Source of the DNA: Propionibacteriaceae bacterium
GTDB lineage: Bacteria > Actinomycetota > Actinomycetes > Propionibacteriales > Propionibacteriaceae
NCBI GenBank assembly: GCA_017306015.1
Contig: JAFKJK010000011.1
Coordinates: forward strand, 170,324 to 234,323
Direction of reading: 5' to 3'
DNA: 64,000 nt
The notes beneath the pieces were generated by a model that saw only the letters and a program-made list of their open reading frames with translations, did no database searches and was not told the DNA's origin. Shown one piece after another: positions 15,885 through 23,298 of this stretch. The stretch's first letter is position 1; the number at the start of each line of letters is the position of its first letter. Made by a program: the position numbers and the translations under genes.

Positions 15885-16873
15885 CGGAACTCCCAGGTCG
15901 TGGTCGCCGTGTACACCTCGCCCGGACGCAGCTCCGAGCTCGGGAACCCCGGCTGGTTCGGGGCGTCCGGGAATCGCTGCGGCTCAAGCGCGAGCCCGGC
16001 CAGGCGTGGGTAGGGACGCCCCGACGTGCCCGGCTCGCCGACGAAGTGTTCGCCGTCGTAGACCTGCAGCCCGGCCTGGTCGCTCGAGACCACCAGGGTG
16101 AGCCCGGACGGACCTGCCAGCCGGCAGTGCTCGCGCATCCCGTCCCCGTCGATCACGAAGTTGTGGTCGAAGCCGTCGGTTCGGGTGATGCCCTCTCCCT
16201 GTGCCTGGATCCTGGTCGCACCGAGCGGCCGCGGCGAACGGAAGTCGGCTGCCGTCCCGGTGACGTCCCGGATCTCGCCGGTGGGGATGCCGTCGTCGCG
16301 GGTCGGTGTCCAGGCGCTCGCCTTCGCCTCGAACAGGTGGTCCTCGATCGTCCCGGAGCCCTCGCCGTCCAGGTTGAAGTACGGGTGGGTGGTCAGGTTG
16401 ACGACCGTCGCGGCGTCGGTGGTGGCGGTGTAGGCGATCCGGACGCGGGAGTCGCCGGCCTCGAACCGGACGCGTGCCGTCAGTTCGCCAGGGAAGCCCT
16501 GGTCACCGTCCGGGCTGACCAGGGTGAACTCCGCCCAGTCGGCGCCCGATCCGGCCCGCGTCCAGTCGATCACGCCGAAGCCGTGGGTGCCGCCGTGCAG
16601 GATGTTGGGCGGCTCGTTGGCGTCCAGGACGTACTCGCGCCCGTCGAGGGAGAACCGCGCCCGGTCGATCCGGTTCGCGAAGCGGCCGACGGAAGCGCCG
16701 AGGTAGCCGTGGTTGCCCCGGTAGTCGGCCACGTCCGGATGGCCGAGCACGACGTTGCGCCAGGTGCCGTCGGGCAGGCGCACGTCGAGACGGCGGACGG
16801 CCGCGCCCACGTCCAGGAGTTCGAGCCGGATGCTGTCGTCGCCGATGACGATCGCAGGTTCAACGTTGTCCAC
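15860..16873 (-). CDS. galM: Aldose 1-epimerase (mutarotase)
   Basis: Cytoplasmic enzyme interconverting alpha and beta anomers of galactose or glucose; 337 residues. Family marks: GASVGRFANRI near 59-69, NILHGGTHGFG near 90-100, the catalytic His163 in THPYFNL, and the catalytic-base Glu297 in LALEPQRFPDAPN. Start GTG 16873 follows TAGCGT (16885-16880) by six bases with no ribosome binding site, implying a leaderless mRNA. The final residues, RTPPPTR, are encoded by the start of the 227-bp repeat that also flanks the gene on its 5' side, so the natural C-terminus has been replaced or the gene was inserted into a small-RNA locus. Confidence 0.93.
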   Translation of the reverse strand: MDNVEPAIVIGDDSIRLELLDVGAAVRRLDVRLPDGTWRNVVLGHPDVADYRGNHGYLGASVGRFANRIDRARFSLDGREYVLDANEPPNILHGGTHGFGVIDWTRAGSGADWAEFTLVSPDGDQGFPGELTARVRFEAGDSRVRIAYTATTDAATVVNLTTHPYFNLDGEGSGTIEDHLFEAKASAWTPTRDDGIPTGEIRDVTGTAADFRSPRPLGATRIQAQGEGITRTDGFDHNFVIDGDGMREHCRLAGPSGLTLVVSSDQAGLQVYDGEHFVGEPGTSGRPYPRLAGLALEPQRFPDAPNQPGFPSSELRPGEVYTATTTWEFRRTPPPTR

Positions 16874-16879
16874 AGCGTG

Positions 16880-16911
16880 ACGCTAGCAGTGCGCGCAGGC
16901 GGCTGTGTCAG
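16880..16911 (-). promoter_or_regulatory. galM leaderless promoter
   Basis: TGACAC near 16910-16905 and TAGCGT at 16885-16880, about 19 bp apart. The GTG start is the seventh base after the -10 box, placing the transcription start at or next to the start codon. Confidence 0.45.
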
Positions 16912-16980
16912 GCGACTCCGTTCCGGTCAGGTGCCTCCGTTCGCGTCGGTTGCCTCCCTCGCGGCGGTTCGCCTCTGCGC

Positions 16981-17207
16981 TTGGGGAAAGGGAAAGGCCC
17001 CGGTGAGTATGAGTCTCCGGGGCCTGCCCTCGAATCCGGCGTGATGGCCGATCATCGGTTGATCCAAGAGCTACCAGTCAACACGCCCCACGCATCACCG
17101 GGGGCCCGAGTGGCGAACCACCGGACGGCTGACTTCCTGCTCTCGATCCCCGTCTCACCGAAGTGATCCGGTAGCCAGATTTCTACCGGGTTGGTGGAGG
17201 GGTCCGC
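16981..17207 (-). repeat. 227-bp direct repeat, copy B (5' side of galM)
   Basis: Second copy of the repeat at 15658-15884, in the same orientation, 1323 bp away and enclosing galM. Homologous recombination between the copies would delete galM. Right after it the 24-bp unit containing CCACCAACCCGGTA is duplicated once more (about 17185-17231). Confidence 0.95.
16984..17174 (-). ncRNA. Candidate structured small RNA, copy B
   Basis: About 190 nt on the minus strand. It keeps the full upstream box (17309-17273) and -35 TTGCGG (17233-17228). It contains the UUCG hairpin CAC-TTCG-GTG, a second GTGG-TTCG-CCAC hairpin, the GTGATG...CATCAC closing stem and the terminator 17025-16995 with loop GACTCATACTC followed by CTTTCCCTTTCC. 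A 24-bp duplication between -35 and -10 gives two imperfect promoter pairings: TTGCGG with TAGCGG, or TAGCGG with TAGAAA, each 18 bp apart. It lies downstream of the nuclease gene on the same strand. Confidence 0.55.
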
Positions 17208-17272
17208 TACCGGGTTGGTGGAGGGGTCCGCAAGGGGTTCGGGCTGTCGTTTTGGGCCAGTTTCGACCCTCT

Positions 17273-17309
17273 CGGCGTGTCGTCGGCGTGTCGCGTTACA
17301 GCTGGGACG
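17273..17309 (-). promoter_or_regulatory. Conserved 37-bp box upstream of small RNA copy B
   Basis: Matches 11649-11685 at 35 of 37 positions, with two GACAC motifs 11 bp apart. The distance to the -35 element is 39 bp in both copies. Sequence between box and -35 is otherwise diverged, pointing to selection on the box. Confidence 0.6.
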
Positions 17310-17349
17310 AACCCCTCACACCGGGTGCCCGAGGCTCTCGCGACCGGGA

Positions 17350-17925
17350 TCAGCGGCCGAGACCCGGGCAGGTCGCCCAGGAGCCCACGTGCTTGTCCCG
17401 GGCGGCGCGTTCGGCCGTCGAGTACACGCCGAAGCGCTCCGGGCGCGGCTCGCTGCTGGGATACCACGCCTCCACCAGGCCCTCCTCGATCAGCCTCAGG
17501 CCGATGTCGCGTCCGTCCCGTTCGACGTAGCCGAGGCGGCGTCCGTACCGGTCGACGGCGTCCGCCTTCGGATCGGGGACGACGCTCACCTGCTCACCGA
17601 AGATCAGTTCGTGCAGCCGTGCGGCGGCCTCGGACGAGCCGCACGCGGCCCGGTTTCCGTCATGAGCCAGCTCCGGCGCGTCGATCGAGAGCATCCGGAC
17701 CTTCACCTTCCTGCCCGCCGCGTCCGTGCCGGTGAACGTGTCGCCGTCGGCGATCTTCGTCACCCGCAGCTGGACCGTCCCGGCGGACGGCGACCGGGGC
17801 GCGGACGGCGGCGACGTCGCCGGGGCCCCGGACGGCAGGCACCCGGCCAGCGCGAGGGACGCGACGAGCACCGTCCCCGCGGCGGCGGCGTGCACCACCC
17901 GGACCCCTGGGAGCCGTCCGGTCAC
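17350..17925 (-). CDS. Secreted thermonuclease-like lipoprotein (SNase family)
   Basis: 191-residue staphylococcal-nuclease-like protein. A lipoprotein signal (about residues 9-29, ending LALAGC) anchors it outside the membrane. The nuclease fold shows DGDTFTG (metal-binding Asp), VRMLSIDAPEL (Asp and the catalytic-site Glu region) and DRYGRRLGYV (conserved Tyr-Gly-Arg). Predicted role: Ca2+-dependent cleavage of DNA or RNA outside the cell. The GTG start overlaps the TGA of the upstream transporter by four bases (GTGA), so it is translationally coupled to it. Small RNA copy B follows on the same strand. Confidence 0.9.
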   Translation of the reverse strand: MTGRLPGVRVVHAAAAGTVLVASLALAGCLPSGAPATSPPSAPRSPSAGTVQLRVTKIADGDTFTGTDAAGRKVKVRMLSIDAPELAHDGNRAACGSSEAAARLHELIFGEQVSVVPDPKADAVDRYGRRLGYVERDGRDIGLRLIEEGLVEAWYPSSEPRPERFGVYSTAERAARDKHVGSWATCPGLGR

Positions 17926-19196
17926 AGGTCTTCCAGCGGCTCGAACGCGGCGGCGTCCGGGCTGCCCTCCGGTACGCGTCCGCCGGCGGTGAGGTGCCGG
18001 CGCCAGAGCAGCGCCCCGACGACCAGCAGGGTCAGCGACCCGACGGCCAGCGCGGTCACCGAGAAGCCGAGCGCCGGCGCGAGCAGTCCGGAGATGGCGG
18101 CGTTGCCGAGCAGCGCTACGAAGTTCTGGATCGACGAGGCCGAGCCGCGCGCCTCCGGGAACTCGTCCAGCATCGCCAGGGTCAGGATCGGGAACGCGAG
18201 GGCGTTGCCGAAGGTGAAGATCGGCAGCGGCAGCACCGTCCACGGCAAGCCGCGCGTGGCCGGGAACAGCGACAGCACGAACGCGACCACCAGGGCCACC
18301 AGGGCGATGCCGTAGCCGATGGTGGCCTGGCGGTCGCCGTGGATGCGGCCGGCGAGGCGTCCGCTCACCCATGAGCCGATGACCATGCCGGAGATCAGGG
18401 GCACGAACAGCTTCCAGAAGTCGGTCTCGCCCAGGCCCAGCAGGTTCACCACCAGCAGCGGGGCGGACGAGATCCACAGGAACATCGCGCCGTTGTTGAG
18501 CGCGGCGGTGAACGCCAGCCGGCGGGCCGACGGCCGCCGCCACACCTGCGCCAGACCGGACGCGAGCAGCCGGACGTTGAACTCCGTCCGCCGTTCGGCC
18601 GGGTGGGTCTCCGGCATGAAGAACAGCACCAGCGCCGCCCACACCAGGCCGAAGCCGACGAGGAACCAGAAGGTGGCCCGCCAGCCACCGAAGCCGAGCA
18701 GCAGCCCGCCGACCACGGGGGCGAGTGCCGGCGCGAGGCCGAAGATCATCGCGATGTGGCTCATCGTCCGCTGTGCGCGGGCGTCGGAGTAGACGTCCCG
18801 CACCATCGCCCGGCTGATGATCGCCCCGGCGCCGGCGCTGAGTCCCTGGACGGCGCGGAACGCCAGCAGAGCGGGCAGGGACGGTGCCAGCGCGCAGCCG
18901 ATCGACGCCGCCACGAACACCGCCTGGCCGGCGAGGATCACGGGCTTGCGTCCCAGCGCGTCCGAGAGGGGGCCGTGGACCAGGCTCATGGTGGCGAAGG
19001 CGAGCATGTAGACGCTGACGATCTGCTGCAGCGCGAGCTCGCTCGCCCCGAACTCGGCTCCCATCCGGGCGAACGCGGGGAACATCGTGTCGATGGAGAA
19101 CGGCCCGACCATGCCGAGGCCGGCCAGGATGACCAGGAAGAGCCCGTTCGGGCCGACGTCCGTCCCCGCGGTGCGGGTGGGCGGGGCGCTGGTCAT
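17922..19196 (-). CDS. Bcr/CflA-family multidrug MFS transporter
   Basis: 424-residue major facilitator, drug:proton antiporter of the DHA1 Bcr/CflA type. It shows 12 hydrophobic segments. The opening GPFSIDTMFPAFARMGAEF corresponds to the family's TM1 region, followed by GPLSDALGRKPV, the MFS loop 2-3 motif, and AGAGAIISRAMVRDVY, the Bcr/CflA signature after TM4. ATG 19196 is chosen because a longer upstream frame has no family resemblance. It is coupled to the downstream nuclease gene by a four-base overlap. It is divergent from mshA across 195 bp. The substrate is unknown. Confidence 0.92.
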   Translation of the reverse strand: MTSAPPTRTAGTDVGPNGLFLVILAGLGMVGPFSIDTMFPAFARMGAEFGASELALQQIVSVYMLAFATMSLVHGPLSDALGRKPVILAGQAVFVAASIGCALAPSLPALLAFRAVQGLSAGAGAIISRAMVRDVYSDARAQRTMSHIAMIFGLAPALAPVVGGLLLGFGGWRATFWFLVGFGLVWAALVLFFMPETHPAERRTEFNVRLLASGLAQVWRRPSARRLAFTAALNNGAMFLWISSAPLLVVNLLGLGETDFWKLFVPLISGMVIGSWVSGRLAGRIHGDRQATIGYGIALVALVVAFVLSLFPATRGLPWTVLPLPIFTFGNALAFPILTLAMLDEFPEARGSASSIQNFVALLGNAAISGLLAPALGFSVTALAVGSLTLLVVGALLWRRHLTAGGRVPEGSPDAAAFEPLEDL

Positions 19197-19391
19197 TCCG
19201 GCATCTTCGCACGATTCATTCCGGCGCAGCGGAGCGGTCGTGTGGCGCGGACGCCGGTGCCGGTCGGCCCTGCTCGCGTGTGCGTTAGCCCGTGTTCTGA
19301 TCGGGGTCGGCTGCCTGGGCCTTGCCGGCAGCTCCGTTGGACGGTGACAGCACCCCCGCGTGCTGCCGACCGCGCCGGGTAGGCTCGCGCC

Positions 19392-20615
19392 GTGCCTGAC
19401 CGCCTCAGACTGTGCTTCGTCTCGATGCACACCTCGCCGGCGAACCTGCCCGGCTCCGGGGACGCGGGCGGCATGAACGTCGTCGAGCGCAGCCAGGCCC
19501 TCGCGCTCGCCGGACTCGGGCACAGCGTCGACCTGGTCACCCGGCGCAGCCACCCCGACGACCCGGACGCGGTCGAACTCGCCCCCGGCGTCGTCCTGCG
19601 GCACCTGGACGCCGGACCGCGCACCCCGCTGCCCAAGAGCGTCATCGACGACCATATCGACGAGTTCTCCGCCGGCCTGGCCACCCTCGGCGACTACGAC
19701 CTGTTCCACTCCCACCACTGGATGTCCGGGGTCGCGGCCCTTCCGGTGGCGGCGGCCCGCGGTGTCCCGCACGTGCAGAGCTATCACTCGGTGGCGGCCC
19801 TGCCGGGTTCGCCGCTGTCGTCCGGCGAAGTGCCCGAGTCCGTCCGCCGGGTCTCCGGCGAGGCGCTCGTCGCGCGCGAGTCCGCCCTTGTCGTCGCCAT
19901 TTCGGCGGCCGAGGCGCACACGGTCATCGAGCGCTGTGGTGCCGATCCCGACCGGGTCGAGATCGTCTCCCCGGGCGTCGACCGGGAGCTGTTCCGTCCC
20001 CTCGCTCCCGGTGAGGACGCCTGGACGCCGTCGGTCGCGTCCCCGAACGGCTACGTCCTGTTCGCCGCCCGGCTGCAGCCGCTGAAGGGTCCCGACCTGG
20101 CCATCGGCGCGCTGGCGCACGTCGACCCGTCCATCCGTCCGCACCTGGTCGTCGCCGGGGACGCGTCGGCCGACTTCGCGTCCTACGCCGCCGAACTCGA
20201 CCGGCTCGTCGCCGACCTCGGCCTCGCCGGACAGGTCAGCTTCGTCGGCCCGCAGCCGCGCGAGCAGCTGGCCCGGTTGCTGCGAGGTGCGCGGATCGCG
20301 CTGGTGCCGTCTCACTCGGAGACGTTCGGCCTGGTCGCGCTGGAAGCCGCCGCGTCCGGGACGCCGGTGATCGCCGCGTCCGCCGGCGGGCTGCGGGAAG
20401 CGGTCGCACACGGCGAGACCGGCCAGCTGATGGACTCCCGCGAACCCGCGGACTGGGGACGCGCGATCACCCTGCTCCTGACCGCCCCCGGACTGCTCGC
20501 CCGGATGGGGACGGTCGCCCGCGTGCATGCCCGCCGGTTCGACTGGGGCTGGACCGCGCGCCGGCTGGCGGCGCTCTACTCGGGGCTGCTCGACGGCGAC
20601 CGGGGCGTGGCGTGA
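19392..20615 (+). CDS. mshA: Mycothiol glycosyltransferase MshA (GT4 family)
   Basis: 407-residue glycosyltransferase predicted to join N-acetylglucosamine from UDP-GlcNAc to 1L-myo-inositol 1-phosphate, the first step of mycothiol synthesis. The motif SMHTSPANLPGSGDAGGMNV at residues 11-30 is the MshA nucleotide/inositol-binding N-terminus. The GT4 C-terminal half has VLFAARLQPLKGPDLAI and the E-x7-E donor site within SETFGLVALEAAASGTPVIA. GTG 19392 follows TAGGCT (19380-19385) by six bases with no ribosome binding site, so the mRNA is probably leaderless. The neighbouring mshB supports the assignment over a generic GT4. Confidence 0.9.
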   Translation: MPDRLRLCFVSMHTSPANLPGSGDAGGMNVVERSQALALAGLGHSVDLVTRRSHPDDPDAVELAPGVVLRHLDAGPRTPLPKSVIDDHIDEFSAGLATLGDYDLFHSHHWMSGVAALPVAAARGVPHVQSYHSVAALPGSPLSSGEVPESVRRVSGEALVARESALVVAISAAEAHTVIERCGADPDRVEIVSPGVDRELFRPLAPGEDAWTPSVASPNGYVLFAARLQPLKGPDLAIGALAHVDPSIRPHLVVAGDASADFASYAAELDRLVADLGLAGQVSFVGPQPREQLARLLRGARIALVPSHSETFGLVALEAAASGTPVIAASAGGLREAVAHGETGQLMDSREPADWGRAITLLLTAPGLLARMGTVARVHARRFDWGWTARRLAALYSGLLDGDRGVA

Positions 20616-20739
20616 CGAACGTGGGCGAGGCGAGCGATCCGGGGATGAGTGCGGGCGCGGCGAGTGCACGCGAGACGAGCGGGCGCGGGACCAGTGCCCG
20701 GGAAACGAGTGCGGGCGGGACGCGCGTAGGCGGGACGGC
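20616..20739 (+). repeat. Degenerate short repeats between mshA and mshB
   Basis: Irregular repeats of the type ACGAGTGCGGGCGGGAC fill the 124-bp gap between mshA and mshB. No promoter or ribosome binding site stands out, and the two genes are probably cotranscribed. Confidence 0.4.
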
Positions 20740-21669
20740 GTGGACGTGACGGGCGCGCGGGGCCTGTTCCCGCCCGGCGCCCGGGTGGCCTTCCTGCACG
20801 CGCATCCCGACGACGAGACTCTGGCCACCGGGGTGCTGATCGCCGAGCTGGCCGCGTCCGGGCACCCGGTGGCGGTCGTGACGGCGACCCGGGGCGAACG
20901 CGGCGAGATCCGTCCCGGCGTGGACGTGGGCCCCGACCTGGTCGCCCACCGCGAGGGTGAGCTGGCCTGCGCCCTGGCCGCCCTGGGTGTGGTCGACCAC
21001 AGCTTCCTGGGGACGCCGCCGGCGTTCGCAGAGGTCGGCGGAACGGGAGTCGTCCCCGGGGCGCCGGGCCGGTTCGCCGACCCCGCGCGGCAAGGAGGAA
21101 CGATCCCCGATGCATCAGCCGCCGGGGCGCCGGGCCGGTTCGCCGACTCTGCCCCGGAAGGAGCGACCGTCCCCGATTCGCCACCGTGGCACGAGGAGAT
21201 CGTCTCCGATCAGCCGGAGCGGAGTCGGTTCACCGACTCGGGCATGCGCTGGGTGACGCCCGAGCTCGCCGGTCCGGCGGAGGACGCCGGCGCGGACAGC
21301 CTCACCGCAGCGGGCGTGGACGGACCCGCCGCCCACCTGGTCGCGTACCTCCGGGCCTGGCGCGCCGACCTGCTGGTCAGCTACGACGCGCACGGCGGCT
21401 ACGGGCATCCCGACCACGTCGCCTGCCATGAGATCGCGGTGGCTGCGTCGGCGGCGTCCGGCGTCCCGCTGGTCGAGGTGGTCTCCGAGCCGCTGCTGCC
21501 CGTGGACGGCGCGCTCGCCTGGCACGCACCCGAGCAGCTTCCGTCCGTCCGCCGTGCACTCGGCTGCTACGCCAGCCAACTCCAGGTGGACGGCGACGAG
21601 GTCGTCCACGTCGGGGGCCAGCGCCAGCCCATCGCCGACACGATCTGGTTGCGTCCCGCTGCCGGCTGA
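20740..21669 (+). CDS. mshB: Mycothiol deacetylase MshB with an internal repeat insertion
   Basis: Zinc-dependent LmbE-family deacetylase that converts GlcNAc-inositol to GlcN-inositol in mycothiol synthesis. Metal-site motif AHPDDE is at residues 21-26; the third zinc ligand is in GGYGHPDHVACHE. The family motif RFxDSGM is present as RFTDSGMRW. Ahead of it lies an insertion of about 60 residues (nt 21055-21230) in which related pieces, GRFADPARQGG and GRFADSAPEGA, recur, as if the RFxDSG segment had been duplicated. This makes the protein about 309 residues with GTG 20740 as start, the most likely start since homology begins at PGARVAFLHAH. It follows mshA in the same direction. Confidence 0.9.
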   Translation: MDVTGARGLFPPGARVAFLHAHPDDETLATGVLIAELAASGHPVAVVTATRGERGEIRPGVDVGPDLVAHREGELACALAALGVVDHSFLGTPPAFAEVGGTGVVPGAPGRFADPARQGGTIPDASAAGAPGRFADSAPEGATVPDSPPWHEEIVSDQPERSRFTDSGMRWVTPELAGPAEDAGADSLTAAGVDGPAAHLVAYLRAWRADLLVSYDAHGGYGHPDHVACHEIAVAASAASGVPLVEVVSEPLLPVDGALAWHAPEQLPSVRRALGCYASQLQVDGDEVVHVGGQRQPIADTIWLRPAAG

Positions 21670-21675
21670 GTCCCT

Positions 21676-21749
21676 CGCCGAACGCCACCGTTCCGGTCAA
21701 ACGCCTCTGCCCAGGGTGTGGCGAATGACCGGAACGGAGGTTCTCGGCG
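21676..21749. repeat. 74-bp palindromic element, family P2, copy 1
   Basis: Outer stem CGCCGA/TCGGCG, a 6x6 internal loop, inner stem CCGTTCCGGTC/GACCGGAACGG, and a 28-nt loop. It lies between mshB and the ferredoxin reductase. Copy 2 is at 35349-35422 with the same length and a very similar loop. Confidence 0.85.
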
Positions 21750-21790
21750 GGGACGAGGCGGGTCAGTAGGATCGGCGCACGGGAGGCACC

Positions 21791-23080
21791 ATGGAGCGGA
21801 TACCGCGGGTCGCGATCGTCGGCGCCGGGCCGGCCGGACTGTTCGCCGCCGGTCTCCTGGCCAGGGCGGACGCCGATGTCGCCATCGACATCCTCGACCG
21901 GCTGCCGACGCCGTTCGGGCTGCTGCGCTACGGCGTCGCCCCCGACCACGCCAGCATCAAAGCGGTCGCCGACAAGCTGGCCGACGCGTTCGAGTCGCCC
22001 CGCGTCCGGTTCTGCGGACTCGTCGAGATCGGCACCCAGGTCACCCCGGCCGAGCTGCTCGGCTGCTACGACGCCGTCGTCTACGCGATCGGCGCGGCCC
22101 TCGACCGGCGGCTCGGCATCCCCGGCGAGGAACTGCCCGGCAGCCGTTCCGCGCGGGAGTTCGTGTCCTGGTACTCCGGCCATCCGGACGCCGTCGCGCA
22201 CGAACTCGCCCACGTCACCAGCGCCGTGGTCGTCGGCGTCGGCAATGTCGCCGTCGACGTCGCCCGGATCCTGTTGAAGGACCCGGCCGAGCTCCACGCC
22301 ACCGACATGCCGGACGCTGTGCTGGCCGAGTTGCAGGCCACCAACGTCCGCGACGTGTGGCTCGTGGGACGCCGCGGACCCGCGGACGCCGCCTTCAGCA
22401 CCGCCGAACTGCGTGAGTTGCTGGGACTCGACGGCCTCGGCGTCGTCTACGAGCGCGGCGAGCTGCCGGCCGACACGACCGGCCTCGACCGCCGGGCGCG
22501 CAACAACGTGGACGCGATCGCCGCGGCGCTCGCCGAGGAACGTCCGTCGCCGCTGCGCCGGTTGCACCTGCTGTTCCAGCACCGTCCGGTCGCCATTCTC
22601 GGCGAGGGACGGGTGGCGTCCGTCGAGTTCGAGTCGACCGTGGACGGCTCCCGGTTCGAGGTCCCGGCCGACCTGGTGCTGCGGTCGATCGGCTACTACG
22701 GCGTCCCGTTGCCCGGCGTCCCGTTCGTCGACGGCCGGATCCCGAACGTCGAGGGCCGCGTCCACGACGTCGACGGCACCCTGCGTCCCGGTGAGTACGC
22801 CGTCGGCTGGATCAAGCGCGGCCCCGTCGGACTGATCGGCGCCAACAAGTCGGACGCGACCGAGACCGTCCGCCACCTGCTGGAGGATCTCGCCGTCGCT
22901 CCGGCGCGTCCGCTCGGCGATCCCGACGAACTGCTCGCCGCCCGGGGCGTCCGTCCCAGCACCCTGGACGACTGGCGCCGGATCGACGACGCCGAGATCG
23001 GCCGGGGCACCCTGCGCGGACGCGAGCGCACCAAGATCGAGGCCTGGCACGACCTGCTCGATCTGGTCTTCGGCCGCTGA
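21791..23080 (+). CDS. fprA: Ferredoxin-NADP+ reductase, adrenodoxin-reductase type (FprA-like)
   Basis: 429-residue FAD- and NADP-binding oxidoreductase passing electrons between NADPH and ferredoxin. The N-terminus has the FAD dinucleotide fold VAIVGAGPAGLFAAGLL (residues 7-23), then PTPFGLLRYGVAPDH, a hallmark of the adrenodoxin reductase/FprA branch. The NADP site has VGVGNVAVDVARILL near residue 147, and the C-terminal FAD motif is YAVGWIKRGPVGLIGANKSDA. GGGAGGC lies just before the ATG. The gene stands alone between two palindromic elements; the TetR gene after it is convergent. Confidence 0.93.
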   Translation: MERIPRVAIVGAGPAGLFAAGLLARADADVAIDILDRLPTPFGLLRYGVAPDHASIKAVADKLADAFESPRVRFCGLVEIGTQVTPAELLGCYDAVVYAIGAALDRRLGIPGEELPGSRSAREFVSWYSGHPDAVAHELAHVTSAVVVGVGNVAVDVARILLKDPAELHATDMPDAVLAELQATNVRDVWLVGRRGPADAAFSTAELRELLGLDGLGVVYERGELPADTTGLDRRARNNVDAIAAALAEERPSPLRRLHLLFQHRPVAILGEGRVASVEFESTVDGSRFEVPADLVLRSIGYYGVPLPGVPFVDGRIPNVEGRVHDVDGTLRPGEYAVGWIKRGPVGLIGANKSDATETVRHLLEDLAVAPARPLGDPDELLAARGVRPSTLDDWRRIDDAEIGRGTLRGRERTKIEAWHDLLDLVFGR

Positions 23081-23135
23081 CCCGGCCCGTCCGTCCCCGT
23101 TCGGCGCCCGTCCCGTCCGTCCCATCCGTTACAAA

Positions 23136-23195
23136 CGCTCCCGAAAGGGACGTTTGCTCCCGAAACTTCGGGAGCAAACGTCCCTTTCGGGAGCG
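23136..23195. repeat. Long palindrome, family P1, copy 2
   Basis: 29-bp perfect arms (23136-23164, 23167-23195) around AC. Same sequence as copy 1 except GTTTGC/GCAAAC replaces GTTCGC/GCGAAC on both arms, so pairing is kept. It lies between the convergent fprA and TetR genes. Confidence 0.95.
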
Positions 23196-23203
23196 AACTC
23201 GGG

Positions 23204-23240
23204 TGGAGTGGACGGACCGGGTGGAGTGGACGGACCCGGT
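23204..23240 (+). repeat. Short tandem GGTGGAGTGGACGGACC repeats
   Basis: Two copies of the 17-bp unit followed by related G-rich sequence up to about 23290, in the 3' spacer of the TetR gene. No function is evident. Confidence 0.7.
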
Positions 23241-23298
23241 GGGCCGGGTGGGCCGGGACGGACGAGAGGGGCGGGACGGACAGACGGGACGGGCCGGC

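Noticed and set aside
16929..16975. Third copy of the P2 palindrome near galM
   Set aside because: Only a short CCGTTCCGGTCA stretch matches; the other arm and loop are missing.
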